From the NCBI GenBank assembly GCA_947471505.1, contig CANIWM010000006.1, positions 59,165 to 123,164 on the forward strand: a stretch of DNA of 64,000 bases, read 5' to 3'. How positions within the stretch are numbered: the first letter of the stretch is position 1; the number at the start of each line of letters is the position of its first letter. Source of the stretch: Chthoniobacteraceae bacterium (GTDB taxonomy: Bacteria; Verrucomicrobiota; Verrucomicrobiia; Chthoniobacterales; Chthoniobacteraceae). A program made the position numbers and the translations under genes. The notes under the pieces were generated by a model that worked only from the letters and a program-made list of their open reading frames with translations, was not told where the DNA came from and ran no database searches. Shown in pieces: positions 45,093 through 54,841 of this stretch.

Positions 45093-48000
45093 CTATTTTG
45101 AAATCGGTTGAGGGATGCGGAGGTAGGCGAAGAAATCGCGGAGTTGCTGGTCGGTGAGTCCTTCGAGCAATCCTTCGGGCATGAGGCTGCGGCCTGCGCT
45201 TTTCATCACGGCGATTTGGTCACGAGGGAGAGCGATGTCCTGCCCGTCGAAGCCGCGCAGGATCACGACGTTAGCGTCCTTGTCCGTGAGGAAGCCGCCG
45301 AGGGTGCGCCCGTCTTTTGTTGTGATGGTGAAATTTTGGAAGCCTTCGCGGATTTCGGCGCTGGGCGTGAGGATGCTGGGCAACATCGTGCCGAGGTCTT
45401 CGCGCTGATAGGCGGTGAGGTTTGGGCCGATGTTGCCGCCTTTGTGGAAGAGCTGATGGCACGCGGCGCAGCGGGCGCTGAAGGTCGCCTCGCCGTCGTA
45501 TGGGTTGCCGTTGCCGCCAGCGAGGATGGCGCGGAGTTTGTCGCTGGCGATCGTCGTTGCGACGGGGAAAAGGCGGGCGGCTTTCTCGCCCTGTCCGCGC
45601 AAAACGGCGGCGGTATCCGGCGGCACATCTGCGGCGGAGAGCGCGCCATTTTCGACGAGGGAAATGAGGGCGCTGCGAGTGCTTTCGCGGCTAGCGAGAA
45701 GCGTGACGGCTGCGGGCTTCACCGCTGGTGGGAGCTTTGCAATTGCGGTGCTGACTGCGGTGCCGATGCGGGCGTCGTCGAACGGCAGCAATGCGCCGAG
45801 CGCGGCTTTGCGAATGGCGATCGCATCTTCGCTCTGCGCGAGCGCGAGCAGCGGCTCGATGGCGGCGGCGGTCTTGGTTTCGCCGAGCGTGCTGATGCAG
45901 AGCAGGCGCTCGGCGGCTTTGGCCTTCGGGTCGGCGATGAGCGCCAGCGCGGCGGTGATCGCGGCAGTATCGCCTTGCCGGATGCGGAATGCCAGCGACC
46001 CGCTGCCCGCGTGGGCGAGCGCGGCGATGAGTTCGTCGGGGAACGGCGGCAGTGAGCGCCCGATGAACTCGCCCTCAAACGTGGCGACCAGCGCGGCGCG
46101 TGTGACGTCGGGTGTGCCGTTGAGAAGTCGCACGGCAGCAAGGAAATCAGCGCGTGTCCCGGATGCGGCAAAGCGGCGCATGATGCGCGGGATGATGTGC
46201 TCACGGACGACGGGTTTGTCCTGCAACGCTTTGGCGAGCGACAGCACTTCGCTGTAGTCGCCATCGGCAGTGTGGCGCTGCATTTCGGATTCCAACAGCC
46301 ACCAGCAGAGAAGCGGCAGAAACGGATCGGAGGCGTCTGGCTCCAGATTGAGGATGTGCCAGACAAGGTGCATTGCGCGCCACCTCGGGAGATAGCGGAA
46401 TTGGGTGGCGATAGAGAGGCGAAGGTCGCGCGGTGCGCTGGCGAGGTAGTCCTGGTCAAGATACAAGCAGAGCCCGTCCGAATACTCGGCGTTCTCGACA
46501 GCCAGACGAAACGCCCATGAGCGAACCGCTGCCGACGAGTGATGCAGCGCGCTGCGGTAGTGCTGCTCCTTGATGAGCCCGGCTTGATGCAGCGCCCAGA
46601 GTGCCTCCAACGCGGGATGCGATTCTTTTTCCGCGAGTAACTTCTTGAGCGGCTCCAGCGCGGAGCGATCCTTCCTCTCCCCCAATAGCCGCACCGCCGT
46701 CATGCGGTGCCACTTATTCGGATGCCGCAACAGCGCGACCAGCTCGGCGGTCGTCTTTTTGGAAAGGTTCGTGTCCTTTTCCAGCAGCGCGTCTTTTCCG
46801 CGGAGGCGGTAGATGCGGCCGGTCGTCGGGTCGAGTTGGCCCTGATAGTTTTGTCCGTGTGCGATGTATTCCTCGTAGAAATCGGCGATGAATACCGAGC
46901 CGTCCGGTGCGTTGGCGAGGAAGACGGGGCGGAAGGCGATGTCGTCACCCGCGAGTGGGATGCCGATGTCCTTCGTGGAGAATGTCGCGCCCACGGCGAT
47001 GCGCTCGGATGCTGTGATGTTGCGGTGGAGCGGGTCTGCGCCGAGCATTTTTCCGCGCAGTGCGGGCACGGCGGTGCCCTCGGCCATGATGATGTTGTGC
47101 GTGAATCGCTGGATGGGATTCGCGCTTTTCATCGGGCCGAATTCGCCAAACGAAAACTCATGTCCGGTCGCGCCGAACTTGCCGGGTTCTTTCCCCTGCT
47201 TCAGATAGATGCCGTTTTGGATGAAGTGCCATCCGCGCGTCTCGCCGCCGTTGTGTCCGCTGAAAAGATTTCCCTCCGCGTCGAACTCCAGCCCGAACGT
47301 GTTCCCGCCGCCCTCGGCAAAAATCTCGTAGATTTTCCGCTCGGGATGATACCGCCAGACCATGCATCCCTCGAAATAGACCGGCGGCGTGTCGAATCCC
47401 GGACGCGTGATGCGCGAGGTCGTGGTGCTTCCCTGACCGCCATAGAGCCAGCCGTCCGGCCCCCACACGAGACCGTTTGCGACGCTGTGCGTGTCCTCCA
47501 GACCAAAGCCCCCGAGGCGAACTTCCGGCGGTCCGTCGGGAATGTCGTCGCCGTTTTTGTCCGGGTAAAACATGAGATACGGCGTGTTCATCACCCAGAT
47601 TCCGCCGTGGCCGTAAACAGCCGCGTTCGCCATGTTCAGGCCTTCGAGCACGTTTTTGTGTTTGTCGAAAACGCCGTCGCCATCCGTGTCTTCATGCACC
47701 GAAATGATGTCCGCGCCGCGGTCATGATTCGGCGGCGGCGGCGGCACCTTATCGAATACCGCGCGGTAATACTGATCGCGGCTGAGCTGCTTGATCCCCG
47801 CCGGATATGGATACTGCCGGTACTGGGAAACCCACAGCCGCCCGCGCTCATCGAATGACATGTGCGTTGGCTGCGCAACGAGCGGCTCCGAGAGCAACAG
47901 GTCCACCGCAAGCCCCGGCTCCACGCGCATTTTTGCAAGCGACTCCGCCGGCGAGAGCCGCTGGCCGGGCATGTTCTCCGTCGCCACGAGCGGCATCGTA

Positions 48001-48464
48001 GAGAGGCGGAATCCTTTCTCGGTGAAGACCGCCTTTTCAGGCGACTGCGCTAGAGGTTTCATCGCAGCAGCCTCGCCGGAAAATGTCTGCCAGTCTCCCG
48101 CTAGAACCAGCTCATCGAAATACGTGCGAAAGACCGGCGCTTGCACAAACCGCGCGTCCTTCTCCAGCCGCACCGCGAGCGTGTTGAAGACGCTCTTTTC
48201 CAAAATCCCCTTCGGCACTTTTAACCGCTTGCCCGCCGCGGACGATGCTCCCTCGCCGATCTTTTGTCCGTTCAAATACACCGCATACGGTCCGGACAGC
48301 TCGCCGAGCGTGAGCACCATCGAATCGCGCCAAAGATCCTTCTCCTGCGGCGTGACGAGATTGTCCGGCACGCGGATGTGGCATTTTAGCCAAACCTCAG
48401 CTCGAAGCGGAAGCGCGATGTTCGCGAGGCAGAGGATCAGTAGAGGCAGGCGCATTGTTCCCAT
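45093..48464 (-). CDS. PVC-type haem-binding / membrane-bound dehydrogenase protein with HEAT repeats
   Basis: The 1123-residue protein has a signal peptide (MRLPLLILCLANIALPLRA, from either of two ATGs four codons apart). Residues about 25-160 are a beta-sandwich (LSGPYAVYLNGQKIGEG). The PVC-type propeller spans about 195-560 (MRVEPGLAVDLLLSEPLVAQ, HEDTDGDGVFDKHKNVLEGL, GRIYRLRGKDALL). HEAT-like repeats run from about 575 to 950, and the C-terminal haem domain carries CAACH at 999-1003 with NIGPNLTAYQREDLGTMLPSIL. Proteins of this class are common in Planctomycetes and Verrucomicrobia and are thought to oxidise sugars extracytoplasmically with electron transfer to a c-type haem. The convergent YqhA gene ends 118 bp away. 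Confidence 0.9.
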   Translation of the reverse strand: MGTMRLPLLILCLANIALPLRAEVWLKCHIRVPDNLVTPQEKDLWRDSMVLTLGELSGPYAVYLNGQKIGEGASSAAGKRLKVPKGILEKSVFNTLAVRLEKDARFVQAPVFRTYFDELVLAGDWQTFSGEAAAMKPLAQSPEKAVFTEKGFRLSTMPLVATENMPGQRLSPAESLAKMRVEPGLAVDLLLSEPLVAQPTHMSFDERGRLWVSQYRQYPYPAGIKQLSRDQYYRAVFDKVPPPPPNHDRGADIISVHEDTDGDGVFDKHKNVLEGLNMANAAVYGHGGIWVMNTPYLMFYPDKNGDDIPDGPPEVRLGGFGLEDTHSVANGLVWGPDGWLYGGQGSTTTSRITRPGFDTPPVYFEGCMVWRYHPERKIYEIFAEGGGNTFGLEFDAEGNLFSGHNGGETRGWHFIQNGIYLKQGKEPGKFGATGHEFSFGEFGPMKSANPIQRFTHNIIMAEGTAVPALRGKMLGADPLHRNITASERIAVGATFSTKDIGIPLAGDDIAFRPVFLANAPDGSVFIADFYEEYIAHGQNYQGQLDPTTGRIYRLRGKDALLEKDTNLSKKTTAELVALLRHPNKWHRMTAVRLLGERKDRSALEPLKKLLAEKESHPALEALWALHQAGLIKEQHYRSALHHSSAAVRSWAFRLAVENAEYSDGLCLYLDQDYLASAPRDLRLSIATQFRYLPRWRAMHLVWHILNLEPDASDPFLPLLCWWLLESEMQRHTADGDYSEVLSLAKALQDKPVVREHIIPRIMRRFAASGTRADFLAAVRLLNGTPDVTRAALVATFEGEFIGRSLPPFPDELIAALAHAGSGSLAFRIRQGDTAAITAALALIADPKAKAAERLLCISTLGETKTAAAIEPLLALAQSEDAIAIRKAALGALLPFDDARIGTAVSTAIAKLPPAVKPAAVTLLASRESTRSALISLVENGALSAADVPPDTAAVLRGQGEKAARLFPVATTIASDKLRAILAGGNGNPYDGEATFSARCAACHQLFHKGGNIGPNLTAYQREDLGTMLPSILTPSAEIREGFQNFTITTKDGRTLGGFLTDKDANVVILRGFDGQDIALPRDQIAVMKSAGRSLMPEGLLEGLTDQQLRDFFAYLRIPQPISK

Positions 48465-48523
48465 TTCAACCCCTTTAACTATCTGGCATTAACGCAATCT
48501 TTGCACATCGCAAGAAGCCCTCT

Positions 48524-49399
48524 ATGGTGCGGGAGATGTTGAAAATCCGATTCACACTCATTCGTTTGATCTTACTCTGCCTGCTCGGTTCGTGCGCGTT
48601 TGCAGAGTTGCTTGTCGTGCGTGGGACGGCGGTCGTCGGGATTGCGGTGGCGGCGGTTTCCGACGACCTGAAAAAGGAACACGACATCGAGTACAAGGTC
48701 GTCACCGAAGGAGGCAGCGGCGCAGGTATCGCGGGAGTTGGATTGGCTGTCGTGGATGTGGGGCTCTCGACTCGGACGGTGACCGGCGAAGAGCGCGCAT
48801 CGGCTCCGGAAAAGCGATTCGTGGAAACGAAGATCGGCGCGCAGGCGGTGATGGTCGTGGTGCCGGAGGAGATTTGGCAATCTGGGGTGCGTCGGCTTTC
48901 GCGCAAGCAACTCGTTGCCATTTACGAACGGCGGGTGAAAAACTGGAAGGAAGTCGGAGGTGCGAATCGGGAGATTACATTTTTCAATCGCCCTGGCGGG
49001 TTTTCTGGGCGCGGGGTTTGGGATCTATTCGTCATTTGGCTGTATGAGGACGTGCGCAAGGCACCGCTGTCGAAAGCGGATGTGTTGGAGACGCCGGACG
49101 AGGTGCGCGACACGGTGGAGTTTAACGGCGGGGCGATTTCGCTGCTGGAGTATGGCGAGATGCCGAAAGTCGGTCTGAAGGCGATCCCGCTGGAGCTCGA
49201 CAATGGCAGTCTCATCGAGCCCACGCCTGCCAACATCGACTCCGGCAAATATCCGCTATCACGCCCACTTTTACTGATCACCGAGGGAAAGCCGACGGGG
49301 ATGGTGAAGAAGATGCTCGATTTCATGGTCGGCGAAAAGGGGCAGGCCGCCGTGCAAAAAGCTGGGCACGTAACCCTGAAACAACTCGCCGAACAGTGA
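48524..49399 (+). CDS. PstS-like phosphate/anion-binding periplasmic protein
   Basis: The 291-residue protein has a signal sequence (LKIRFTLIRLILLCLLGSCAFA; the ATG at 48524 or the one at 48536 could be used). It shows the PstS-type fold: VVTEGGSGAGIAG in the anion-binding loop, DVGLSTRTVTGEE, AVMVVVPEEIWQSGVRRLS, IYERRVKNWKEVGGANREI and FFNRPGGFSGRGVWDLF, the last containing the conserved second binding segment. There is no pstC, pstA or pstB beside it, so it may be a stand-alone sensor or binding protein. It is divergent from the PVC haem gene with 59 bp between starts. Confidence 0.82.
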   Translation: MVREMLKIRFTLIRLILLCLLGSCAFAELLVVRGTAVVGIAVAAVSDDLKKEHDIEYKVVTEGGSGAGIAGVGLAVVDVGLSTRTVTGEERASAPEKRFVETKIGAQAVMVVVPEEIWQSGVRRLSRKQLVAIYERRVKNWKEVGGANREITFFNRPGGFSGRGVWDLFVIWLYEDVRKAPLSKADVLETPDEVRDTVEFNGGAISLLEYGEMPKVGLKAIPLELDNGSLIEPTPANIDSGKYPLSRPLLLITEGKPTGMVKKMLDFMVGEKGQAAVQKAGHVTLKQLAEQ

Positions 49400-49451
49400 C
49401 CAATAATCGCTTTACAGAGCACGGCTCGGCTCCATCTTCCCGCCACTGAAA

Positions 49452-51287
49452 ATGAAACCAGATAGTCGGAGTCCAGCAGCACACTTAGTCCGCTTCGGCG
49501 TCGCCACTTCGCGCGGCGGCTTCCGGGCGTTCCTGCGGCACGCTTGGATGCAGACATCCGTCATCCAAAACGGCGTCCACGCCGAGAGTGCGTCTGAGAT
49601 TTTCGATGCGGCGATTTTGATGCCGGACGTGCAGTTCCCGCTCGGGAAGCAGCCTTGGACGGGAGTTTTGGCTCGTGCGCTGCGTCGGGTCGCACGCCTG
49701 TTCGCGGATGAAAGTCTCGCCGTTCGCTTTTCTGCCTCTTCATCCGGAGCGATGATCGCGCCAGTGCTTAACGCGTTCGCGCCGATGTGTGCGGAGATGG
49801 ACATGCAGCTCGAGATATCGGGCTTCGAAATCCAACTCGGCGAATCGGAGGTAGCCGTCCGCGAACAGCTCTGCCCTCATCTTCCTGAGTATCCTGTTGT
49901 CCCACATCTCGGCGCAGCGCGAGTCTGGTTGCCAGAGTTCTTTTCCGGGATGATGCACGCGGCGCTCTGGCGCGAGATCCTTGCGGACCCGGAATCTCTC
50001 AAGCTTGCAGCGGCATCGGCGGCTGAGGTTTTTGCCCAAGTTTTCAAAGATTTGGGAACTTCCGAGCCGCCCCCATCGGCAGCGGCGATGGAGCGAGCGA
50101 TGCTCGTTTTTACACCACAAGCGGTCGAATACGGTATCGGTCAAATCACATGGATGATGGAGCCGGGTGCGGCGAACGAATTGGAAGCCAATGCAATCCC
50201 ATTTCTCCGAGCGTCCTTTTCGCGAGACATGCCGTTGCCGCCCGTCGTCGCCGCGGTCTCGCGACTGCCGAAGTCCGCAAAGGCGCTCCCGCCATCGTCG
50301 GTCCCGGCGAAAGATTCGCTGCCTCCCAAAGCGCTCACGACTGTGGCAAATCCGGCCGAGCCGATACCGACTCTGCGTCCAACCTCGAAGACACCGGAAA
50401 AAAAAGCCGAGCAGCCTCACACCTTTCCGCTCATCCCTGATGATGATGACGATGACGAGGAGATAGTCCCGCAGCGCGCATTCCGGGTTGTGCAATGGCT
50501 GCCTGCTAGCATCGGGATCGTGCTGGTCCTTCTGGCCATACTCCCCTTCGTCACCACGGGCGGGTTGGATATTGGAGGGAGTAACACCCCTAAATCGCTC
50601 CCGCCGGACCCCGGTCCCGAGCGGATGGTCGTGGGCCCCGTCGAGGCACTTCCCGAGCCCGCAGCCGTGGCTTCGGCACCCATTTCCACAGCCCGATTAT
50701 TTGAGCAGGCACAGATATTTATCGACGCCGCCGCGCGTGCTAAAACTGCGGGCGACAATCGACAAGCAGCGGAGGATCTATCGCGGGCGTTGCTTATCTA
50801 CAAACAGGAGTTCGGCGAGCAGCGGTGGAAAGAACCGCGATACATTGCAGTGCGCGATAAATACCACGCGCAACTCGAACTATTGGAGATGAACAAAGAT
50901 CAAATCGCAGTCATCGAGGAAGTCATCGGTGCCCGCGAGCCAGTGAAGGCTGGGCCGTCTGACACCCCGAGCCAGGAGCTCACGAAGATGACCTCAACTT
51001 TTAAGCGCGGCGATGAAGAGATTGCACGCGGACGCCCGAAAGCCGCTGCCGAGAATTACGAACTGGCGCTGCGCATAGGCATGGAGGCGCTGGGCGAAAA
51101 GCACACGGCAAATCGGACTTACCAGCAATTCCTGTCGCGCTACATAGACTTCCTTATCACGGAAAATCTGCCCCCAGACGAATTGCAAAGCCGACTCTTG
51201 GACGTAAAAGCAGGGCGAAAGCCGAAGCCTTTGCCCGATAGGAAGCCCGAAGCGGAACTAGACGGGCTGCGGCTTCCGAAGCTGTAG
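49452..51287 (+). CDS. Single-pass membrane protein with large N-terminal domain, unknown function
   Basis: The 611-residue protein has no signal peptide. Residues 1-280 form an unrecognised soluble domain. A Pro/Ala-rich linker (285-325) and an acidic run (DDDDDDEE, about 332-339) precede one membrane helix at about 352-371 (SIGIVLVLLAILPFVTTGGL). The C-terminal 230 residues include two TPR-like helix pairs (AAGDNRQ-type and RPKAAAENYELALRIGMEALG). The topology, with an inside N-terminal domain and an outside TPR domain, mirrors that of the convergent FHA-kinase, whose stop lies 2 bp away. A partnership with that kinase is inference. Confidence 0.72.
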   Translation: MKPDSRSPAAHLVRFGVATSRGGFRAFLRHAWMQTSVIQNGVHAESASEIFDAAILMPDVQFPLGKQPWTGVLARALRRVARLFADESLAVRFSASSSGAMIAPVLNAFAPMCAEMDMQLEISGFEIQLGESEVAVREQLCPHLPEYPVVPHLGAARVWLPEFFSGMMHAALWREILADPESLKLAAASAAEVFAQVFKDLGTSEPPPSAAAMERAMLVFTPQAVEYGIGQITWMMEPGAANELEANAIPFLRASFSRDMPLPPVVAAVSRLPKSAKALPPSSVPAKDSLPPKALTTVANPAEPIPTLRPTSKTPEKKAEQPHTFPLIPDDDDDDEEIVPQRAFRVVQWLPASIGIVLVLLAILPFVTTGGLDIGGSNTPKSLPPDPGPERMVVGPVEALPEPAAVASAPISTARLFEQAQIFIDAAARAKTAGDNRQAAEDLSRALLIYKQEFGEQRWKEPRYIAVRDKYHAQLELLEMNKDQIAVIEEVIGAREPVKAGPSDTPSQELTKMTSTFKRGDEEIARGRPKAAAENYELALRIGMEALGEKHTANRTYQQFLSRYIDFLITENLPPDELQSRLLDVKAGRKPKPLPDRKPEAELDGLRLPKL

Positions 51288-51289
51288 GG

Positions 51290-53902
51290 CTATTTCTTTG
51301 GGCGGTTCTCTATCTGTTGCTTCCAGAACTGCTCTACGGGGTTCGCAGGGTCGCTAAGACCGAGGAAAGCCAGCGATTTCATGTCGCGCAGGAAGCGGAT
51401 GTCGCCCAAGCCTTTTCTCGGCGGAAGGATGAGCGAGCGGAGGCTCTTGAGGGCGGCGAGCGGGCGCAGGTCGGTGATGCGCTTGCATTCGTCCAGCCGC
51501 AACTCCGTAAGCGGCAAGGAGGCGAGCGGCTGCAAATCAGCCACCCCTGTTCCGGTGAGCGTTAGGCTTTCGATGGGGAGGCCGACGAGTGGGGAGAGGT
51601 CGGTGACTTTGCGGCAATTTATCAGCGTCAGGCGATTGAGGTCTTTCATCCCCGAGAGGAAGGAGAGGTCTTCGATGTCGGTTGAGTCGAGGTTGATGGA
51701 TGAGATGCCGACGGGGTTGGTGCGCAGCAGCGCGGCGATGAGTGGGGCGCTCCGGCCTCGGAAATTTGCGCCCCACGTCCCGTCCGTCTGTTTCTGGAAG
51801 ATGCCTCGCACCTCCAACTTGTGGCCGATCATTTCGCGCAGGGGCTTTAGCTCGGGGTCGGCGTTGATTTTGGCGCGGAGGTCTTGGAAGAAGGCGACTC
51901 GCTCCCGCCCGCTCATCTCGGCGACGGCGGCAGCCTCGTAAAGGCGCTCTTGTTTCTTCAAGGCGGCCCCCAGTTTGTCGAGGGACTTCTGGCTCAGCTC
52001 ATGGTCGTCGCTCTCGGCGGCTTGGAGTTCTTGGGTAAGTTCCAGGTTCTCTTTTGCGCCGGAAAAATTGGGGTTTAGCTCCAGCACACGCTGGTATTCG
52101 TCCTCGGCTTCGTCAAAGCGGAGCATCGTCTGGCAGTAGTTTCCACGCTGGTTGTGGTATTCCGCATTGTTCGGCAACTGCCGGATTGCGGCGTCGAGTT
52201 TCTCCAACGCTTTGTCGAAGTCCTTTTGCTTCGCGAAGTCCTTGGCTTGGGTGAAAAAGACGGGGCCGGTGCCTTGGAGATCAGACAGAGCGATGTCGAG
52301 CAACTCTTGTTTCTTAATCGCCTTTTGCTCGTTTGCCAAAGCGATGTCGCGCTGACTTTTGAGGGAGAAAAAGAACGCGACGAGAGCGACGAGGAAGACT
52401 GTGGCGAAGGCCGTACCAAACGCGACTTTGTCTTTGTGCCGCGCAGCCCAGAGCTGGATGTGCTTGCGCAGCCCTGCACGCTCGGCCTTTGGCGCGAAGC
52501 CGTTTTGCCATGCGGTGATGTCGTCTTGGAGCTCTTCGACTTTCGCGTAGCGTTCGCTCGCTTGATACGACATCGCCTCCAGCACGATGGCCGCGAGCCC
52601 CTCGGGCACGCGCCGCCCCGGTAGATGCGAAAGGACATAGGCGATGTTGTCGCCAGTGCCGCCAGACGAGCCACGCGGCGTGCTGTTGTAGCTGCTCGGG
52701 TGCTCGAACTTGCCGCTGACGATTTGCTCGATCAGCTCGCCAAATTCTTTCCCCGGATACGGAGGCCGAAGGGTGAGCATCGCATACAGGATGGAGCCGA
52801 GCACGTAGATGTCGCTCTGCGGAGTGATGGCGTCGAGTTCTCCACGCGCCGCTTCCGGCGAAATGTAGGGCGGCGTGCCGACGATGAGGCCGTTCAGCGT
52901 CTGAAACTCGCGGAGACCGGCAGGGGGCATCTCATCTCTCGCCCCTGCATCCCTCGGTGCAGCATCGGAGAGATGTTCATCATGGAGGCCCGAGGACATA
53001 CGCTTCGCAAGCCCCCAATCCATCACGAGCACTTCGCCGTATTCGCCGATCATGATGTTGTCGGGCTTCAGGTCACGGTGGACGACGCCCATCGAGTGCG
53101 CGTAGGCGACGCCGTCGCAAATTTTCTGAAAAATATCGAGCAGCGCGGTGAGCGAGTATTCCTTCACCATCGCAGGTGCGCCGACGCGCAGCCCTTTCAA
53201 CACGTCGTCGAGCGTGATGCCTTTGACGTATTTCATCGTGTAAAAAACCTCGTCCTGCTCATCGAGCGCAATCTCATAGACGGGGACGATGTTCGGGTGC
53301 TGGAGCTGCCCGGTGAGCTGCGCTTCATCCACGAACCGGAGGACGTTTTCCCGAGAAAACTGGCCCGCCGTTTTGATGACCTTCATCGCCACCTGTCGGT
53401 GGATACGGAGGTCGCGCGCCTGATGCACGACGCCCATACCGCCGCGCCCGATGCTGCCCATCACTTTATACTTCTTGCCGTTAAAAAGCGCCCGCACTGG
53501 CGCGAGCCCGAGATCTGGATCCCACAGCGCCGCTGCCAACATCTCGCTCGCCGCAGCTTTTAGGCGGATGAAAATGCGCGCATCGCCAACTTCCACCTGC
53601 TGGTCTGGGCGGACGCGGGTAGGGAGCTGCACTTGGATGCCTTCAATGAACACGCCGTTGCTGCTACCCAAGTCCTCCACGACCAGCTCGTAGCCTTGGA
53701 ACGTGAGCCGCGCGTGATGCCGCGAGACGCCCTCAATCTCTACGCAAATCTGGCACGCCTTATCGCGCCCGATGATGTACTCGCCGTGCGTGATGGAGTA
53801 TTTCGAGACGATCTCCTCACCGAGGTACACGAGCACCTCCGCCTCAATCGGAGGCGGCGGCTGCGCTAGTTTCGAGCTTTCGGATTCAGGGTTTGTAGTC
53901 AC
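51290..53902 (-). CDS. FHA-Ser/Thr protein kinase-TM-TPR-LRR receptor kinase
   Basis: The 870-residue protein has four modules. An FHA domain (about 22-112) carries YIIGRDKACQICVEIEGVSR, HHARL and DLGSSNGVFI. A Hanks-type kinase (about 145-470) has GRGGMGVV, VAMKVIK (Lys174), HRDLKPDN (Asp277), DWG in place of DFG (Asp295) and GTPPYISPEAARG. One membrane helix (494-513) leads to an exported region with two TPR units (DFDKALEKLDAAIRQLPNNA, FDEAEDEYQRVLELNPNFSG) and a C-terminal leucine-rich set (LSFLSGMKDLNRLTLINCRK, LPLTELRLDECKRITDLRP). DWG occurs in several active bacterial kinases. The outside LRR/TPR region probably senses a ligand; the FHA domain should bind phospho-threonine, perhaps on the kinase itself. 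Confidence 0.93.
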   Translation of the reverse strand: MTTNPESESSKLAQPPPPIEAEVLVYLGEEIVSKYSITHGEYIIGRDKACQICVEIEGVSRHHARLTFQGYELVVEDLGSSNGVFIEGIQVQLPTRVRPDQQVEVGDARIFIRLKAAASEMLAAALWDPDLGLAPVRALFNGKKYKVMGSIGRGGMGVVHQARDLRIHRQVAMKVIKTAGQFSRENVLRFVDEAQLTGQLQHPNIVPVYEIALDEQDEVFYTMKYVKGITLDDVLKGLRVGAPAMVKEYSLTALLDIFQKICDGVAYAHSMGVVHRDLKPDNIMIGEYGEVLVMDWGLAKRMSSGLHDEHLSDAAPRDAGARDEMPPAGLREFQTLNGLIVGTPPYISPEAARGELDAITPQSDIYVLGSILYAMLTLRPPYPGKEFGELIEQIVSGKFEHPSSYNSTPRGSSGGTGDNIAYVLSHLPGRRVPEGLAAIVLEAMSYQASERYAKVEELQDDITAWQNGFAPKAERAGLRKHIQLWAARHKDKVAFGTAFATVFLVALVAFFFSLKSQRDIALANEQKAIKKQELLDIALSDLQGTGPVFFTQAKDFAKQKDFDKALEKLDAAIRQLPNNAEYHNQRGNYCQTMLRFDEAEDEYQRVLELNPNFSGAKENLELTQELQAAESDDHELSQKSLDKLGAALKKQERLYEAAAVAEMSGRERVAFFQDLRAKINADPELKPLREMIGHKLEVRGIFQKQTDGTWGANFRGRSAPLIAALLRTNPVGISSINLDSTDIEDLSFLSGMKDLNRLTLINCRKVTDLSPLVGLPIESLTLTGTGVADLQPLASLPLTELRLDECKRITDLRPLAALKSLRSLILPPRKGLGDIRFLRDMKSLAFLGLSDPANPVEQFWKQQIENRPKK

Positions 53903-53978
53903 AAAGAGAAAACCTCCTCGGAGCTAAACCCGCGCCACGTCACAAGGTTGCAAAACGCGGCTTGATCGCTCGGCAAAA

Positions 53979-54278
53979 CTATAAGCCCGGAATCGCAGGA
54001 GCGGCTCCGGGAACGGGAGCGGCAGGGTCCGCTCCGGGCGCAGGCGTAATGCCGGGAATTGCGTTCTGGTCGGTGCCCATTCCGGGCAGTCCCCCGCCAG
54101 GTTGCGGCGCTGTGAGCGCATTGATAAGGTCCGTAGCCTTGAGCTCGACCTTCGAAGCCACGATCGGAGGTTTGAACGAGTTCTTCTGGTTGGAATAAAC
54201 GCTCGAATACACGGACTTGCATCCGGTGAAAGCGACTGTGGAAATGGCGGCGATAGTGAGAAGTGTGCGGGTGGACAT
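53979..54278 (-). CDS. Small lipoprotein with Pro/Gly/Ala-rich tail
   Basis: The ATG at 54278 gives 99 residues with signal MSTRTLLTIAAISTVAFTGC (lipobox FTGC, Cys20). A short Ser/Tyr-rich segment (KSVYSSVYSNQKNSF) is followed by a helix and a C-terminal low-complexity tail of Pro, Gly and Ala (APGADPAAPVPGAAPAIPGL). No family is recognised. It lies between the kinase gene and another lipoprotein gene on the same strand. Confidence 0.65.
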   Translation of the reverse strand: MSTRTLLTIAAISTVAFTGCKSVYSSVYSNQKNSFKPPIVASKVELKATDLINALTAPQPGGGLPGMGTDQNAIPGITPAPGADPAAPVPGAAPAIPGL

Positions 54279-54341
54279 GGCAGTTGATGGTTGCAAAGTG
54301 CATCGGCCCCGTCAACCGCCGAGTCAGTGGAGAATTCGTTA

Positions 54342-54770
54342 TCATGGTTTTTTGGCGCGCGTGAGGATGAATCGACCTTCGTCGTAAACAGCGTCGTAAC
54401 TGGCCGAGATGCCGTCCGTGAGAAACTTCCCGTCACACGTGTATTTTCCCGCCCCTATCCACGTTTCGAGCGTGGCATCTGCGTGAAAAGAGTTGCCCTG
54501 CCGCTTTAGCGCTGCGCTGTGCTCCGAGCGAAAGACACCGTGCCATGTGGCCTTAAAGTCCGCTCGATAAGTGCCGGGCGTGTCCCCTTTGACGATACAC
54601 CACAGACCTCCGCCCATCCCCGGCATCCGGGCACTCTCCCAGCGCCCCGAATATGCACCGGTAAACCGATCCCTGTCCGTCCGCGGAGCCTCCCACCGCT
54701 TATTATATGTAGAACACCCGGCGAGCCACAGCCCCGCAACGAGTGCGAAAAGACGAAACATGTTTCGCAT
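54342..54770 (-). CDS. Lipoprotein with a compact beta domain, unknown function
   Basis: The 142-residue protein has lipobox LAGC (Cys19, MRNMFRLFALVAGLWLAGC). The mature part is beta-rich: GAYSGRWESARMPGMGGGLW, TYRADFKATWHGVFRSEH, SFHADATLETWIGAGKYTCD, a pattern of alternating aromatic strands suggesting a small barrel or lipocalin-like sandwich. It follows the ExbD genes 71 bp downstream and may belong to their transcription unit. No functional assignment. Confidence 0.7.
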   Translation of the reverse strand: MRNMFRLFALVAGLWLAGCSTYNKRWEAPRTDRDRFTGAYSGRWESARMPGMGGGLWCIVKGDTPGTYRADFKATWHGVFRSEHSAALKRQGNSFHADATLETWIGAGKYTCDGKFLTDGISASYDAVYDEGRFILTRAKKP

Positions 54771-54841
54771 CGTATGGGTAAACTCGTGGGGGGTGGTTTT
54801 TCTTTGGTTTGATGGAATGGGGAACGGCGCGTTGTCGATCG

